Of a stretch of 64,000 bases of DNA, positions 1 through 8,602 are shown in pieces. A program made the translations under genes and the position numbers. The notes below the pieces were generated by a model, which was not told where the DNA came from, searched no databases, and saw only the letters and a program-made list of their open reading frames with translations. Within the stretch, counting starts at the first letter, position 1, and every line of letters begins with the position of its first letter. The DNA is from Actinoallomurus bryophytorum (GTDB lineage: Bacteria > Actinomycetota > Actinomycetes > Streptosporangiales > Streptosporangiaceae), in assembly GCF_006716425.1 (NCBI RefSeq), contig NZ_VFOZ01000002.1, forward strand, positions 1 through 64,000, given 5' to 3'.

Positions 1-863
1 ACGAAGTCGGTGAACCGCCCGCCCCGCACGTTGCGGGAGGTCAGCACCTGACGGCGCAGGTAGTCGATCTTGTCGTCCGCGCCGAAGATGGGCATGCCCT
101 TGTGGTTCGGGGCGAAGGAGCATCCCATGTACACGCCGAACAGGCCTTGCTGTACGAGGATGAAGCACACGGCCTGGATCGGTGACAGCACGAGGAACAG
201 CGCCGCCAGGTAGGCCGCCGCGTGAACGAGCAGCAGCGCCGCCTCGACGGGCTTGGTCTTCGACGGGGTACCGGTGCGGTCCAGAAGCGCCCGGACGCTC
301 GCGACGTGCAGGTTGAGCCCTTCCAGCAGGAGCATCGGGAAGAACAGGTAGGCCTGGGACCGGGCCAGCAGGGCGCCGAGCCCCCGCCGTGCACGGGCCT
401 GCTCCCGGGTGAAGGCGATGGCGCCGCTGGCGATGTCGGGATCGCGGCCCTCGTGGTTCGGGTGAGAGTGGTGGCGATTGTGCTTGTCGACCCACCAGCC
501 GTAGCTCAGCCCGACCAGCAGGCCGCCGTGAAGGTGACCGAGCAGGTCGTTCGCGCGCTTCGAACGGAAGATCTGCTTGTGTCCGGCGTCGTGCCCGACG
601 AACGCGACCTGGGTGAACATCACCGCGAGGAAGGCCGCGACGAGCAGTTGCCACCAGGAGCGTCCCAGCAGGGCGAAGACGACCCATCCGCCGGCGAACA
701 GGGAGAGGTTCGCCCCGATCTTGAACGCGTAGTAGGTGGGGCGGCGATCGAACAGTCCCGCCTGCTTGATCTGGCGGGACAACTCGGCGTAGTCGCTGCC
801 GCGTCCGGCAGCGGAGGGTCTACGGCGAGTGCCGGTATCCGGTCTTACGGTTTCAACGACCAC
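1..863 (-). CDS. Fatty-acid desaturase, partial (C-terminus beyond left edge)
   Basis: Membrane-bound fatty-acid desaturase, expected to introduce a double bond into an acyl chain using a di-iron centre. Reading the minus strand from a GTG at 863 (AAGGAG lies a few bases upstream), the protein has a hydrophobic stretch at about residues 48-90, a first histidine box HDAGH (residues 91-95) and a second box HNRHH (128-132), followed by more membrane segments. The third HxxHH box of the family is not reached before the window ends at about residue 287. It lies 39 bases downstream of the zinc-finger gene on the same strand, so the two are probably co-transcribed. Family assignment is secure; substrate (acyl-CoA, acyl-lipid or acyl-ACP) cannot be told. 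Confidence 0.88.
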   Translation of the reverse strand, partial: MVVETVRPDTGTRRRPSAAGRGSDYAELSRQIKQAGLFDRRPTYYAFKIGANLSLFAGGWVVFALLGRSWWQLLVAAFLAVMFTQVAFVGHDAGHKQIFRSKRANDLLGHLHGGLLVGLSYGWWVDKHNRHHSHPNHEGRDPDIASGAIAFTREQARARRGLGALLARSQAYLFFPMLLLEGLNLHVASVRALLDRTGTPSKTKPVEAALLLVHAAAYLAALFLVLSPIQAVCFILVQQGLFGVYMGCSFAPNHKGMPIFGADDKIDYLRRQVLTSRNVRGGRFTDF

Positions 864-902
864 TCTGCTTGCTCCTTCAGTGGGGAGGGGGGATCGGATC
901 GC

Positions 903-1223
903 TCAGATGGTGCGCCGGTGGACGTAGCACCATTTCCAGCTCGAGTCGGCCTGTAGCGCGCGTACCACCGGATGGTCGGTCTCCTCGTAGTGCGCGAACG
1001 CGTGCCGCCGGGGCGAGTCGTCGGAACATGCCACCCAGCCGCAGGTCAGGCACACCACGAGGCCGGCCCAGTACTCGCCTGTGGCCTGGCATTCCCGGCA
1101 CGTGGTCGCGCTGGCGTCCACGGGCGCCAGTGCGTCGAGATGCTCGCATCGAGGTGCCGATCCGTTCGGGCCGGCAACCCTCGCATCGAGGGCCATGCTG
1201 GTGCCGTCCGCGGTCATCTGCAC
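903..1223 (-). CDS. UBP-type zinc-finger domain protein
   Basis: A 106-residue protein that is essentially one ZnF-UBP domain. Candidate zinc ligands are C26 and H28, the pairs C42/C45 and C58/C61, then C66, H74, H78 and H84, which is the spacing of the ubiquitin-protease zinc finger. Bacterial members are short stand-alone domains with no known ubiquitin partner. The gene starts with ATG at 1223 and is followed after 39 bases by the desaturase on the same strand; a divergent lysR gene lies 123 bases upstream. Function is unknown; co-transcription with the desaturase suggests a link to lipid or redox metabolism, which is inference. Confidence 0.8.
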   Translation of the reverse strand: MQMTADGTSMALDARVAGPNGSAPRCEHLDALAPVDASATTCRECQATGEYWAGLVVCLTCGWVACSDDSPRRHAFAHYEETDHPVVRALQADSSWKWCYVHRRTI

Positions 1224-1346
1224 TCTTTCCCGTAACCTGTGGCATGCCGGTGAGTCTCCAGTTCACCCGTATTGCGGCAAAGGGGAAACCGGCAACCCGA
1301 GCAAGCCTCATCACCTGTCCTGATCGCCGGAGTGGAGGAGGCGGGC

Positions 1347-2261
1347 ATGGAGCTGCGCCAGCTTCGCTACTTCGTGACCTTGGCCGAAGAACTCCACTTC
1401 GGCCGGGCGGCCGCGCGGGAGCACATCGTGCAGTCCGCGTTGAGCCAGCAGTTGCAGCGGCTGGAGCGCGAGCTGGGCGTTCGCCTGCTCGAACGCAGCA
1501 CCCACCACGTCGGGCTGACCACGGCGGGAGCGGCGTTCCTGGTCGAGGCCCGGCAGATCATCGCGCACGTCGACCGCGCGGCGCAGGTGGCGCGGAGCGC
1601 GGCCGGTACGGCCCCCAGCCTGCGCGTGGGCATCATCGACGCCAGCTACGACTCCATGCCACTGATCCTGCACGAGGTCCAGGCCCGCTTCCCCGACCTG
1701 GTGATCCACCAGATCGAGGCCAGCGTGCCGGAGCAGTACCAGCGGCTCCTCGACGGCCGCCTGGACGTGGGCATCGGACGGGCCGCACTCGCGCCCGCCG
1801 GCGTGGCCTCGCACCTGTTCCGCCAGGACCCTCTGGGAGTACTGGTCCCCGACGGCCACCGCTTCGCCTCCCTGGACGGCGTACCCGTCGCCACACTCGC
1901 CGAGGAGCCACTACTGCTGTCGGAGGACGCCCGGGCACCGGAGTTCAACCAGTTCGTGGTTGAGATGTGCCGGTCCGCGGGGTTCACCCCCGCCGTCTAC
2001 GAGGGCACCGTGGAGAGCATCCGCGCCGCCGCCGCGCTGGTCGCCGCCGGACGATGCCTGTACTGCGTCCCCTCCTCCTGCATCTCCGCCCTTCCCGGCA
2101 CCCTCTGGCGGCCGTTGGTCGAGCCCGTGTCCCACTACCCCTGGTCCATCCTGTGGCGAGCCACCGACACGACCGACCACGTACGCGCGATCGTCACCTG
2201 CGCGCAGGTGATGTCACGCCGCCTGGACTGGCTGACGGCGACAGAGCGGACGCCCGGCTGA
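1347..2261 (+). CDS. LysR-family transcriptional regulator
   Basis: A 304-residue LysR-type regulator. The N-terminal winged helix-turn-helix (about residues 1-60) begins MELRQLRYFVTLAEELHFGR and continues with the typical SALSQQLQRLE recognition region. An effector-binding domain of periplasmic-binding-protein fold fills the rest. ATG at 1347 is chosen because it gives the canonical LysR N-terminus and has a GGAGGAGG Shine-Dalgarno just upstream. It is divergent from the zinc-finger/desaturase pair, the classic arrangement for a LysR protein controlling its neighbour; the 123-base gap would hold both promoters. The effector is not evident. Confidence 0.92.
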   Translation: MELRQLRYFVTLAEELHFGRAAAREHIVQSALSQQLQRLERELGVRLLERSTHHVGLTTAGAAFLVEARQIIAHVDRAAQVARSAAGTAPSLRVGIIDASYDSMPLILHEVQARFPDLVIHQIEASVPEQYQRLLDGRLDVGIGRAALAPAGVASHLFRQDPLGVLVPDGHRFASLDGVPVATLAEEPLLLSEDARAPEFNQFVVEMCRSAGFTPAVYEGTVESIRAAAALVAAGRCLYCVPSSCISALPGTLWRPLVEPVSHYPWSILWRATDTTDHVRAIVTCAQVMSRRLDWLTATERTPG

Positions 2262-2299
2262 TCACAGAGCCGTCCGGTCATCAGCTGAGGTGATCAGCC
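2256..2299 (+). terminator. Hairpin overlapping the lysR stop codon
   Basis: A perfect 10-base inverted repeat, GGCTGATCAC (2256-2265) and GTGATCAGCC (2290-2299), encloses 24 bases. The left arm contains the lysR TGA stop. There is no T tract, so this is either a factor-assisted terminator or an operator between lysR and the next gene. Confidence 0.45.
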
Positions 2300-2413
2300 C
2301 TGCTCAGGTTCGTGGTTTCCCTGCCGGGGACATGAGGGTTGGCTGGGAGCGCCTGCGCACCATGGCGGAACGCCGACGCCCCCTCGCGCACGGCATCGAC
2401 GAAAGGCTTACGT

Positions 2414-3571
2414 GTGGATCAGCTCACCCTTGGAGTCGTCTCACGGTCCCGCAAGGAGAACGAGCACCGGCTTCCGATCCACCCGCTTCATCTGGAACGC
2501 ATCCCTGCCGACCTGGGAGAACGCATCTTCCTTGAGCACGGCTATGGGGAGCATTTCGGCGTGTCGGACGAACGGCTCGCGCCGTTCGTGGCGGGGCTTC
2601 GGACCCGTGCACAGCTCGCCGCGGAGTGCGACGTCCTCCTGCTCGCCAAACCGCTGGTGCCGGACGTCGAGGAGCTCAGGGAGGGGCAGGTCCTGTGGGG
2701 CTGGCCACACTGCGTGCAGAACGCGGAGATCACCCAGCTCGCCATCGACCGGCGGCTGACGCTGATCGCCTTCGAGGCGATGAACCACTGGACCGCCGAC
2801 GGCGGGTTCGGCCTGCACGTCTTCCACAAGAACAACGAACTGGCCGGGTACAGCTCGGTCATGCACGCGCTCCAGCTCATCGGGACGACCGGCGACTACG
2901 GCCGGCGACTACGGGCGGCCGTCATCGGCTTCGGAGCGGCGGGCCGCGGCGCGGTCACCGCCCTCAACGCGCACGGCGTGCACTACGTGCACATCCTCAC
3001 CAACCGCGGCGTCACCGCGGTCGCCTCGCCGATCCACTCCGCGCGGATCGTGCGTTTCGAGCACGACTCCGGCGACCCGAAACACGGCCACGCGCTGCGC
3101 CAGGGCGTCCGCGTGCCCCTCGCGCCGTTCCTCGCCGAACACGACATCGTCGTCAACTGCGTCCTGCAGAACCCCGACGTGCCGCTGACCTTCGTCACCG
3201 ACGAGGACCTGGCCGCCTTCGTCCCGGGCAGCCTCATCGTCGACGTGTCCTGCGACGAGGGAATGGGCTTCGGCTGGGCGCGTCCCACGAGTTTCGCCGA
3301 CCCGATGTTCACGGTGGGCGACAACGTGCACTACTACGGGGTCGACCACAGCCCGTCGCTGCTGTGGGACTCCGCCAGCTGGGAGATCAGCGAGGCCCTG
3401 CTGCCCCACCTGCGGACGGTGCTCGACGGCCCGAAGTCCTGGGACGCCGACCAGACCATCCGCCGGGCGATCGAGATCCGCGACGGCGTCATCCAGAACC
3501 CCACGATCCTGTCCTTCCAGCACCGGTCGCCGCGTTACCCGCACCCGTTCGCCGCGGTCGAGTCCGCTTAG
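2414..3571 (+). CDS. N5-(carboxyethyl)ornithine synthase / alanine dehydrogenase family enzyme
   Basis: A 385-residue NAD(P)-dependent enzyme of the alanine dehydrogenase/transhydrogenase-like superfamily. The N-terminus (GVVSRSRKENEHRLPIHP) has the substrate-binding pattern of the family, and a Rossmann motif GFGAAG sits at residues 172-177. The similarity I recognise is to N5-(carboxyethyl)ornithine synthase, which joins pyruvate or another 2-oxo acid reductively to an amino acid; it could equally be an opine-type or alanine dehydrogenase. GTG at 2414 is preferred because upstream codons look non-coding and AAAGG lies six bases before it. It stands alone between two hairpins. Confidence 0.65.
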   Translation: MDQLTLGVVSRSRKENEHRLPIHPLHLERIPADLGERIFLEHGYGEHFGVSDERLAPFVAGLRTRAQLAAECDVLLLAKPLVPDVEELREGQVLWGWPHCVQNAEITQLAIDRRLTLIAFEAMNHWTADGGFGLHVFHKNNELAGYSSVMHALQLIGTTGDYGRRLRAAVIGFGAAGRGAVTALNAHGVHYVHILTNRGVTAVASPIHSARIVRFEHDSGDPKHGHALRQGVRVPLAPFLAEHDIVVNCVLQNPDVPLTFVTDEDLAAFVPGSLIVDVSCDEGMGFGWARPTSFADPMFTVGDNVHYYGVDHSPSLLWDSASWEISEALLPHLRTVLDGPKSWDADQTIRRAIEIRDGVIQNPTILSFQHRSPRYPHPFAAVESA

Positions 3572-3624
3572 GCGCGGTCCTAGGCGGAACGGCCTCCTCC
3601 CCGCACGGGAGACGCGGTTCCGCC
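3563..3624. terminator. Overlapping hairpins between converging genes
   Basis: Two inverted repeats share one arm. TCCGCTTAGG (3563-3572) pairs with CCTAGGCGGA (3579-3588) with one mismatch and a six-base loop, and includes the TAG stop of the upstream gene. GGCGGAAC (3583-3590) pairs perfectly with GTTCCGCC (3617-3624), enclosing a smaller CTCC/GGGAG stem. They lie between a plus-strand gene and the livF end, as expected of a bidirectional terminator. Confidence 0.55.
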
Positions 3625-3713
3625 GCGCTGTGCACGGTCATCCGCCACCTCGCGACCGAACACGCCCGCGCGAAGGTCGTCATCACCGTGTGAGGGCACC
3701 GCCTGGACGGGGG

Positions 3714-4433
3714 TCAGGCGGTGCCCGGATCCGGCTCCCACTCCTCGCCCAGGTAGGCGACGCGCATCCGCGGGTCCGCGGTGAGCTCGGCGGCCGTGCC
3801 GGCCAGGGTGATCTCGCCGAGTTCGAGGACGTACCCGCGGTGGGCGATCTCCAGCGCCGCGCCCGCGTCCTGTTCGACCAGCAGCACGCCGGTGCCGCTT
3901 TCGGCGATGCCGGTCAGCCGCAGCAGGATCTCGTCCACCAGGACGGGCGCCAGCCCGAGCGAGAGCTCGTCGATGAGCAGGAGCCGCGGCCGGCTCATCA
4001 GCGCCCGCGCGATGGCGCACATCTGCTGCTCGCCGCCGGACAGGCTTCCGGCGACCTGGTCGAGCCTTCCCGCGAGTGCCGGGAACAGGTCGAGCACCCC
4101 GGAGAGGTCCTTGTTGCGGCCGAGCCAGCCGCCCAGGCGCAGGTTGTCGCGTACGGACAGGCCGGGGAACAGCCGCCGGCCCTCGGGAACGTGTGCGACC
4201 CCCGCGGCGGCGATGGTCTCGACGCCGGCGCCGATCAGCTCCCGGCCGTCGACGGTCACCGATCCGCCCCGGTCGGGGAGCATCGCGGTGACGGCCCTCA
4301 GCAGGGTGGACTTGCCGGCGCCGTTGGGTCCGACGAGCGCGACGATCTCGGCCTCGCCGACGGTGAGGGAGACGTCGTGGAGCACCCGGATCCGCCCGTA
4401 CCCGGCGGTGAGCCGGTCGACTTCGAGCATCAT
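3714..4433 (-). CDS. livF: Branched-chain amino-acid-type ABC transporter ATPase LivF
   Basis: A 239-residue ABC ATPase of the LivF group. It has Walker A GPNGAGKST near residues 36-44, the signature LSGGEQQM, and a Walker B LLLIDELSLGLAP. With LivG it powers import through the LivHM channel of substrate delivered by LivK. The ATG at 4433 overlaps the stop of livG by four bases (ATGA), which fixes the start. It is the last gene of the livK-livH-livM-livG-livF operon and ends near the hairpins that face the converging gene. Confidence 0.93.
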   Translation of the reverse strand: MMLEVDRLTAGYGRIRVLHDVSLTVGEAEIVALVGPNGAGKSTLLRAVTAMLPDRGGSVTVDGRELIGAGVETIAAAGVAHVPEGRRLFPGLSVRDNLRLGGWLGRNKDLSGVLDLFPALAGRLDQVAGSLSGGEQQMCAIARALMSRPRLLLIDELSLGLAPVLVDEILLRLTGIAESGTGVLLVEQDAGAALEIAHRGYVLELGEITLAGTAAELTADPRMRVAYLGEEWEPDPGTA

Positions 4434-5206
4434 GAGGGGTTCTTCCTGGTGTAACGGTGGCCGAGGTAGGCCTCGATGACCCGCTCGTCGCTCAGCACCT
4501 GGTCCGGAGGGCCCTGGGTGAGGACCTTGCCGTGGTGCAGCACGAGGATCTCGTCGGAGACCGCGGCGATGGCGCGGACGACGTGCTCGATGATCAGCAG
4601 TGTCAGCCCGGCGTTCTTCAGCTCGTCGATGAGCCGGAGCGCGGGGTCGATCTCGGCCGGGCGCAGTCCGGCGAGCACCTCGTCGAGCAGGAGCAGCCGT
4701 GGCCGCAGCGCGAGCGCCTTGGCCAGCTCGAGCCGGCGCGCGTCCGCGACGGACAGCTCGGCCGGGGAAAGCCCGTCCTTGCCGCCCAGCCCGACCCGTT
4801 CCAGCACCTCGGCCGCCTCGCGGCGCGCGTGCGCCGGCGAACGTACCGAGGACGGCCCGAACATCGCCGCCACCGCCACGTTGTCGGCGACGGTCAGGCC
4901 GCGGAACGGCTTGACGATCTGGAACGTACGGGCCACGCCCGCGTGCGCGATCCGCCACGGTCGTACCCCGGTGAGGTCCGTGCCGCCGATCTCGACGGAT
5001 CCGGTCGTCGGCTTGAGATGGCCGCTGATGAGGTTCACCAGAGTGCTCTTGCCCGCCCCGTTGGGCCCGATCACCCCGAGCGTACGGCCGGCGGGCAGGG
5101 CCAGGTCGACGCCGGAGAGCGCGACCAGCCCGCCGAAGCGGCGCCCGAGTCCTCGCGTCCGCAGGACGGGTACGTCCTCGGCACCGGGGCTCACCGGCTC
5201 ACTCAC
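4430..5206 (-). CDS. livG: Branched-chain amino-acid-type ABC transporter ATPase LivG
   Basis: A 258-residue ABC ATPase of the LivG group with Walker A GPNGAGKST and Walker B LLLLDEVLAGL. The signature region reads LSVADARRLELAKAL, so the usual LSGGQ or LSYGQ motif is replaced by LSVAD; this variant is seen in some LivG-like proteins and the rest of the domain is intact. The GTG start at 5206 overlaps the livM stop by four bases. The C-terminal tail (VIEAYLGHRY) is typical of LivG. Confidence 0.92.
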   Translation of the reverse strand: MSEPVSPGAEDVPVLRTRGLGRRFGGLVALSGVDLALPAGRTLGVIGPNGAGKSTLVNLISGHLKPTTGSVEIGGTDLTGVRPWRIAHAGVARTFQIVKPFRGLTVADNVAVAAMFGPSSVRSPAHARREAAEVLERVGLGGKDGLSPAELSVADARRLELAKALALRPRLLLLDEVLAGLRPAEIDPALRLIDELKNAGLTLLIIEHVVRAIAAVSDEILVLHHGKVLTQGPPDQVLSDERVIEAYLGHRYTRKNPS

Positions 5207-6234
5207 AGTCGGTACCTCCGGACGTTGGAAAGGAGGGAGTAGTCGCGGTCACGCACCGCGTCCCGCGCGAAGTTGACGACGCCCTGGGGCAGCAGGATCA
5301 CCGCCACGATGATCAGTACGCCGAGCGTGAGGGTGTGCACCTCGGTGAAGTGCTGCCGCAGGTACTCCGAGGCGATGGCGATGGCCGCGGCTCCCAGGAT
5401 CGGGCCGCTGATCGTGCCGGCCCCGCCGATCACCACCATCACGACCATCAGCACCGTGATGTTCACGTCGAACAGGCGCTCCGGATAGATGCTGACCTGC
5501 TGGAAGGCATAGGCGGCCCCGGTCGCGCCGGTGAGCGCGGCCGAGACGCCGAACGCGACCGTCTTGGCCCAGGTGGTGTTGACCCCCATCGCCGCGGCGG
5601 CGTCCTCGTCCTGGTTGATGACGCGCAGCGCGTATCCGGTGCGCCCGCGCGAGATCAGCGCCACGACCACGGCCGCCACCACGGCCAGGGCGAGGAAGAG
5701 CAGGTAGAAGCCGTCGTTGCCGAGCCACTGAGTGGGTGCGCGGTCGCCGGTGGAGGGGATCGTGATGCCGGCTCCCCCGCCGGTCCAGCGCGGGACGTTG
5801 GTCACGAGCTCGCGCAGGCCCTCGGCGACTCCCAGTGTCGCCACCGCGAAGTAGTGTCCCTTGAGACGGAGCAGCGGCAGGCCGATCAGGCCGGCGAACA
5901 CCGCCGCGACCACCGCCGACACCGGCAGCGCGATCCAGAACGACAGTCCCCCGTGGACGACGAGGACGACCGTGGTGTACGCGCCGAGGCCGAAGAACCC
6001 GACCTGGCCGAAGCACGCGTAGCCGGTGTAACCGCCGATGAGGTTCCACGCCACCGCCAGCGCGACGAACATGAAGACCGTGGTGATCGTACGTTCCTGG
6101 CCCGTGTAGAGCTGGCTCTGCAGCCCCAGGCAGGCCAGCACGACCACGAGGCCGAAGGCCCACGGGAGCCACGCGGGCCGCCTGCGCACGAGAAGGGCCT
6201 TCCCCTTCCCTGCGGCCGTGTCCGGCTCGGTCAT
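5203..6234 (-). CDS. livM: Branched-chain amino-acid-type ABC transporter permease LivM
   Basis: A 343-residue inner-membrane permease of the LivM group with about ten hydrophobic segments. It contains the family region GGYTGYACFGQVGFFGLGAYT and the cytoplasmic coupling stretch near NQDEDAAAAMGVN. ATG at 6234 is chosen because it lies two bases after the livH stop and the upstream reading frame is hydrophilic and unlike the family. It pairs with LivH to form the channel. The liv-like family also transports urea, amides and aromatic or organic acids, so the substrate is open. Confidence 0.92.
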   Translation of the reverse strand: MTEPDTAAGKGKALLVRRRPAWLPWAFGLVVVLACLGLQSQLYTGQERTITTVFMFVALAVAWNLIGGYTGYACFGQVGFFGLGAYTTVVLVVHGGLSFWIALPVSAVVAAVFAGLIGLPLLRLKGHYFAVATLGVAEGLRELVTNVPRWTGGGAGITIPSTGDRAPTQWLGNDGFYLLFLALAVVAAVVVALISRGRTGYALRVINQDEDAAAAMGVNTTWAKTVAFGVSAALTGATGAAYAFQQVSIYPERLFDVNITVLMVVMVVIGGAGTISGPILGAAAIAIASEYLRQHFTEVHTLTLGVLIIVAVILLPQGVVNFARDAVRDRDYSLLSNVRRYRL

Positions 6235-6236
6235 GC

Positions 6237-7124
6237 TCACACCTCGACCCGGGTGGAGTAGAAGGCACGCCCCGCGATGCCCTGCGGGCGTACGGCCAGG
6301 ACCACTACGAGTACGGCGAACGCGACCGCGTTGACCAGCGTGCCGGGCAGCAGCTGCCCGCCCCACGCCTCGACGAGGCCGAGCACCATGCCGCCCAGCA
6401 GCGCGCCGTACATGTTGCCCAGGCCGCCGAGGACGGCGGCGACGAAGCTGAACAGCGTGAAGCGCCCGGCGTCGGCCGGGCTGAAGGTGCCGACCGCGCC
6501 GACCGCGGCACCCGCCGCCCCGGCCAGGGCGGCGGCGATGCCGAAGGTGAGCGCGTACACGTGCCGCGCGCGGATGCCCATCAACCGGGCCGCGCCCCGG
6601 TCCATGCCGGTGGCCAGGATCGCCAGCCCGGTACGTGACTTCCGCATCGCCGCCACGAGGGCGAGGGTGATGGCCAGCGCCACGACCGCGGCCAGCAGCC
6701 GGCCGACGGGCACCCGGACGCCGCTGAACAGGGTGAAGCCGTCGCCCGCGTAGCCGGTCGGGATGGAGCGGTAGTCGCCGGAGTAGATCAGGAGGAGCCC
6801 GTTGACCAGGACCAGGTCCAGGCCGAATGTGAGCAGCAGCGTGATGAAGATGGGCGCCTTGACCACCAGGTTGATCAGCCCGCGCTGCACCAGGTAACCG
6901 GCGGCGAACAGCGCGACGGCGACCGGGACCATCGAGACGAAGGGGTCCAGGCCGAGCTGCCGGTGCAGCTCGAAGGCCAGGTACGCGCCGATGAGGACGA
7001 ACGATCCGTGTGCCAGGTTGATGACGTTCATCACGCCCCACACCAGCGAGAACCCGACCGCGATCAGCGCCAGCAGGCCACCCTGCAGCAGCCCGTACAC
7101 CGTCGCCTGGAGCAGCTGGCTCAC
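6237..7124 (-). CDS. livH: Branched-chain amino-acid-type ABC transporter permease LivH
   Basis: A 295-residue inner-membrane permease of the LivH group. It begins GLLQGGLLALIAVGFSLVWGVMNVINLAHGS, the family hallmark, and contains about eight hydrophobic segments with the conserved AVLGGLGNMYGALLGG region. The GTG start at 7124 has GGAGGA just upstream and overlaps the stop of a 20-codon leader ORF. The same Shine-Dalgarno is the right arm of a CCTCC/GGAGG hairpin, so translation may depend on ribosomes reading through the leader. Confidence 0.93.
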   Translation of the reverse strand: MSQLLQATVYGLLQGGLLALIAVGFSLVWGVMNVINLAHGSFVLIGAYLAFELHRQLGLDPFVSMVPVAVALFAAGYLVQRGLINLVVKAPIFITLLLTFGLDLVLVNGLLLIYSGDYRSIPTGYAGDGFTLFSGVRVPVGRLLAAVVALAITLALVAAMRKSRTGLAILATGMDRGAARLMGIRARHVYALTFGIAAALAGAAGAAVGAVGTFSPADAGRFTLFSFVAAVLGGLGNMYGALLGGMVLGLVEAWGGQLLPGTLVNAVAFAVLVVVLAVRPQGIAGRAFYSTRVEV

Positions 7125-7183
7125 GAGTCCTCCTTCGTCGGAGGTGTGACCAGGGGCGCCGTGTCGCCGGGCCGCTCGCTCAC
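7121..7183 (-). CDS. Tiny leader ORF filling the livK-livH gap
   Basis: A 20-codon ORF that starts with GTG at 7183, overlapping the livK stop by four bases, and ends with TGA at 7121, overlapping the livH GTG. It therefore fills the gap between the two genes exactly. Its product starts MSERPGD and its C-terminal half contains LVTPPTKE. A second tiny ORF with LVTPPTQE precedes kstD at 45618-45689 in the same position relative to the next gene. Nothing shows the peptide itself is functional; the likely role is translational coupling. Confidence 0.5.
   Translation of the reverse strand: MSERPGDTAPLVTPPTKEDS
7129..7154 (-). promoter_or_regulatory. 26-base element with Shine-Dalgarno-masking hairpin (copy 1, livH)
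   Basis: On the minus strand this element can form CCTCC-GACGAA-GGAGG, in which the right arm is the livH Shine-Dalgarno. The same 26 bases recur upstream of kstD at 45626-45651 with a single mismatch. The element is both the coding end of a leader ORF and a potential anti-Shine-Dalgarno stem. Function is inferred. Confidence 0.5.
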
Positions 7184-8403
7184 TTGGTGCCCGGCCAGAC
7201 CATCTTGGCCTCCGCGATGTCCTTGGGCCAGACGGCGACCGGCTTGCCGTCCTGCACCTGGATGACCTGCATCGTCTTGGTGAGGTTCTGGCCCTGCGCG
7301 GTGAACTTCAGCGGCCCGAAGAAGGTCGGCTCGTCCAGCGCGGCGAGCGCGTCCCGTACCTTGTCCGCGTCCGTGCTCCCGGCCTTCTCCACCGCGTCGA
7401 CCAGGGCGATGCAGGCCGCCGTCGCCTCGGCGCCGTGGTACTCGGGCGCCCGTCCGCCGAACGCGGCGCCGAACGTCGTCTTGTAGTCGGCGGCGGTCCC
7501 CATCCACTTGTCCTTGCCGACCGTCTTGTCGGTCCACTGCGTGGAGCCGAGGACGCCTTCGGCGTCGGCGCCGAGCGCCTTGGCGAAGTCGGGTGTGGGC
7601 GGCGCCACGGTCTCGGCGAAACCTCCGGACGGCGTGACGCCGAGCTCCTTGGCCTGCTTGATGATCGCGATGCCCTCGACGACGTGCACCGACCCGACGA
7701 TCACATCCGGCTTCAGGGACTTGATCTTGGTGAGGGCCGAGGAGACGTCCGACGTGCCGTTGGGGAAGAACTCGGTGGCCACCACCTTGAACCCGAGGCG
7801 CTTCGCCTCGGCGGCGCCGGTCTCGGCCACGGTCTTGGAGAACCCGTCATCGGCGGACAGGAAGGCCATCGTGGCCGGCTTCGGCTGCGCCATCTCCGCG
7901 ATCGCCTGGATCATCGACGCGGCGTAGGAGTGCGCCGGAGACAGGGCGGCGAAGGTCCGCTTGTACCCCTTCTGGAAGATCTTGTCGTCCGCGCCGGAGC
8001 TGTCGGCCATCACCTGGCCGTTGCGCTCGATCACCGCGGCCGCGGCCTCGGTGGTCGCCGAGCCGTAGGGGCCGAGGATCAGCTTCACACCCTTGTCGTT
8101 GAACTGGTCGACCAGCTGCGCGGCGGTGTCCGGTTTGGACGTGTCGTCCTGGTACTGGATGGCGAGCTTGAGGCGCTTCCCTCCGACCTGGACGCCGCCC
8201 TTGGCGTTCACGGCCTGCTGGCAGAGCTGGTACCCCTCCTTGGTGAGGCCGCCTTCGCGCGCCAGAGACCCGGTCAGCGACATGGAGGCACCGAACTTCA
8301 GCGTGTTCCCGCTGTCGCTCGCCTCGCGCTCGCCCTTCGATCCGCATCCGGCCACCATCAGCGTCGCCGCCGCTGCCAGCGCCGTCATCTGCTTGGCATG
8401 CAT
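7180..8403 (-). CDS. livK: Branched-chain amino-acid-type ABC substrate-binding lipoprotein LivK
   Basis: A 407-residue substrate-binding lipoprotein of the Leu/Ile/Val-binding (type I periplasmic binding) family. The signal peptide ends in lipobox VAGC with Cys20 as the lipidated residue. The two-lobed domain includes SLTGSLAREG near the ligand site and GPYGSATTEAAAAVIERNGQV in the first lobe. It is the first gene of the liv operon, divergent from a response regulator across a 199-base gap. Ligand is unknown; related proteins bind amino acids, amides or aromatic acids. Confidence 0.92.
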   Translation of the reverse strand: MHAKQMTALAAAATLMVAGCGSKGEREASDSGNTLKFGASMSLTGSLAREGGLTKEGYQLCQQAVNAKGGVQVGGKRLKLAIQYQDDTSKPDTAAQLVDQFNDKGVKLILGPYGSATTEAAAAVIERNGQVMADSSGADDKIFQKGYKRTFAALSPAHSYAASMIQAIAEMAQPKPATMAFLSADDGFSKTVAETGAAEAKRLGFKVVATEFFPNGTSDVSSALTKIKSLKPDVIVGSVHVVEGIAIIKQAKELGVTPSGGFAETVAPPTPDFAKALGADAEGVLGSTQWTDKTVGKDKWMGTAADYKTTFGAAFGGRAPEYHGAEATAACIALVDAVEKAGSTDADKVRDALAALDEPTFFGPLKFTAQGQNLTKTMQVIQVQDGKPVAVWPKDIAEAKMVWPGTK

Positions 8404-8602
8404 CTCGATCCGCCCGCTCTCCTCGATCCAGGCCGGGCCGCCGTCCGCCCCGATCGGAGGTACGAGCCCTGAAGCGCCGTCCGGCGCACCCGCAACGTAG
8501 ACAGCTCGTACCGGGGCCGCGAAGAGCAGAGGGTGAGATTTGAGGATTCTCTAGGGTCTGGGCTGTATGCGCGGAGCGACATGATTTCTACGCTGAGGGG
8601 CG

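Noticed and set aside
4430-5206. livG as a pseudogene because of LSVAD in place of LSGGQ
   Set aside because: Walker A and B and the whole length are intact, and this kind of signature variation is seen in LivG-type ATPases.
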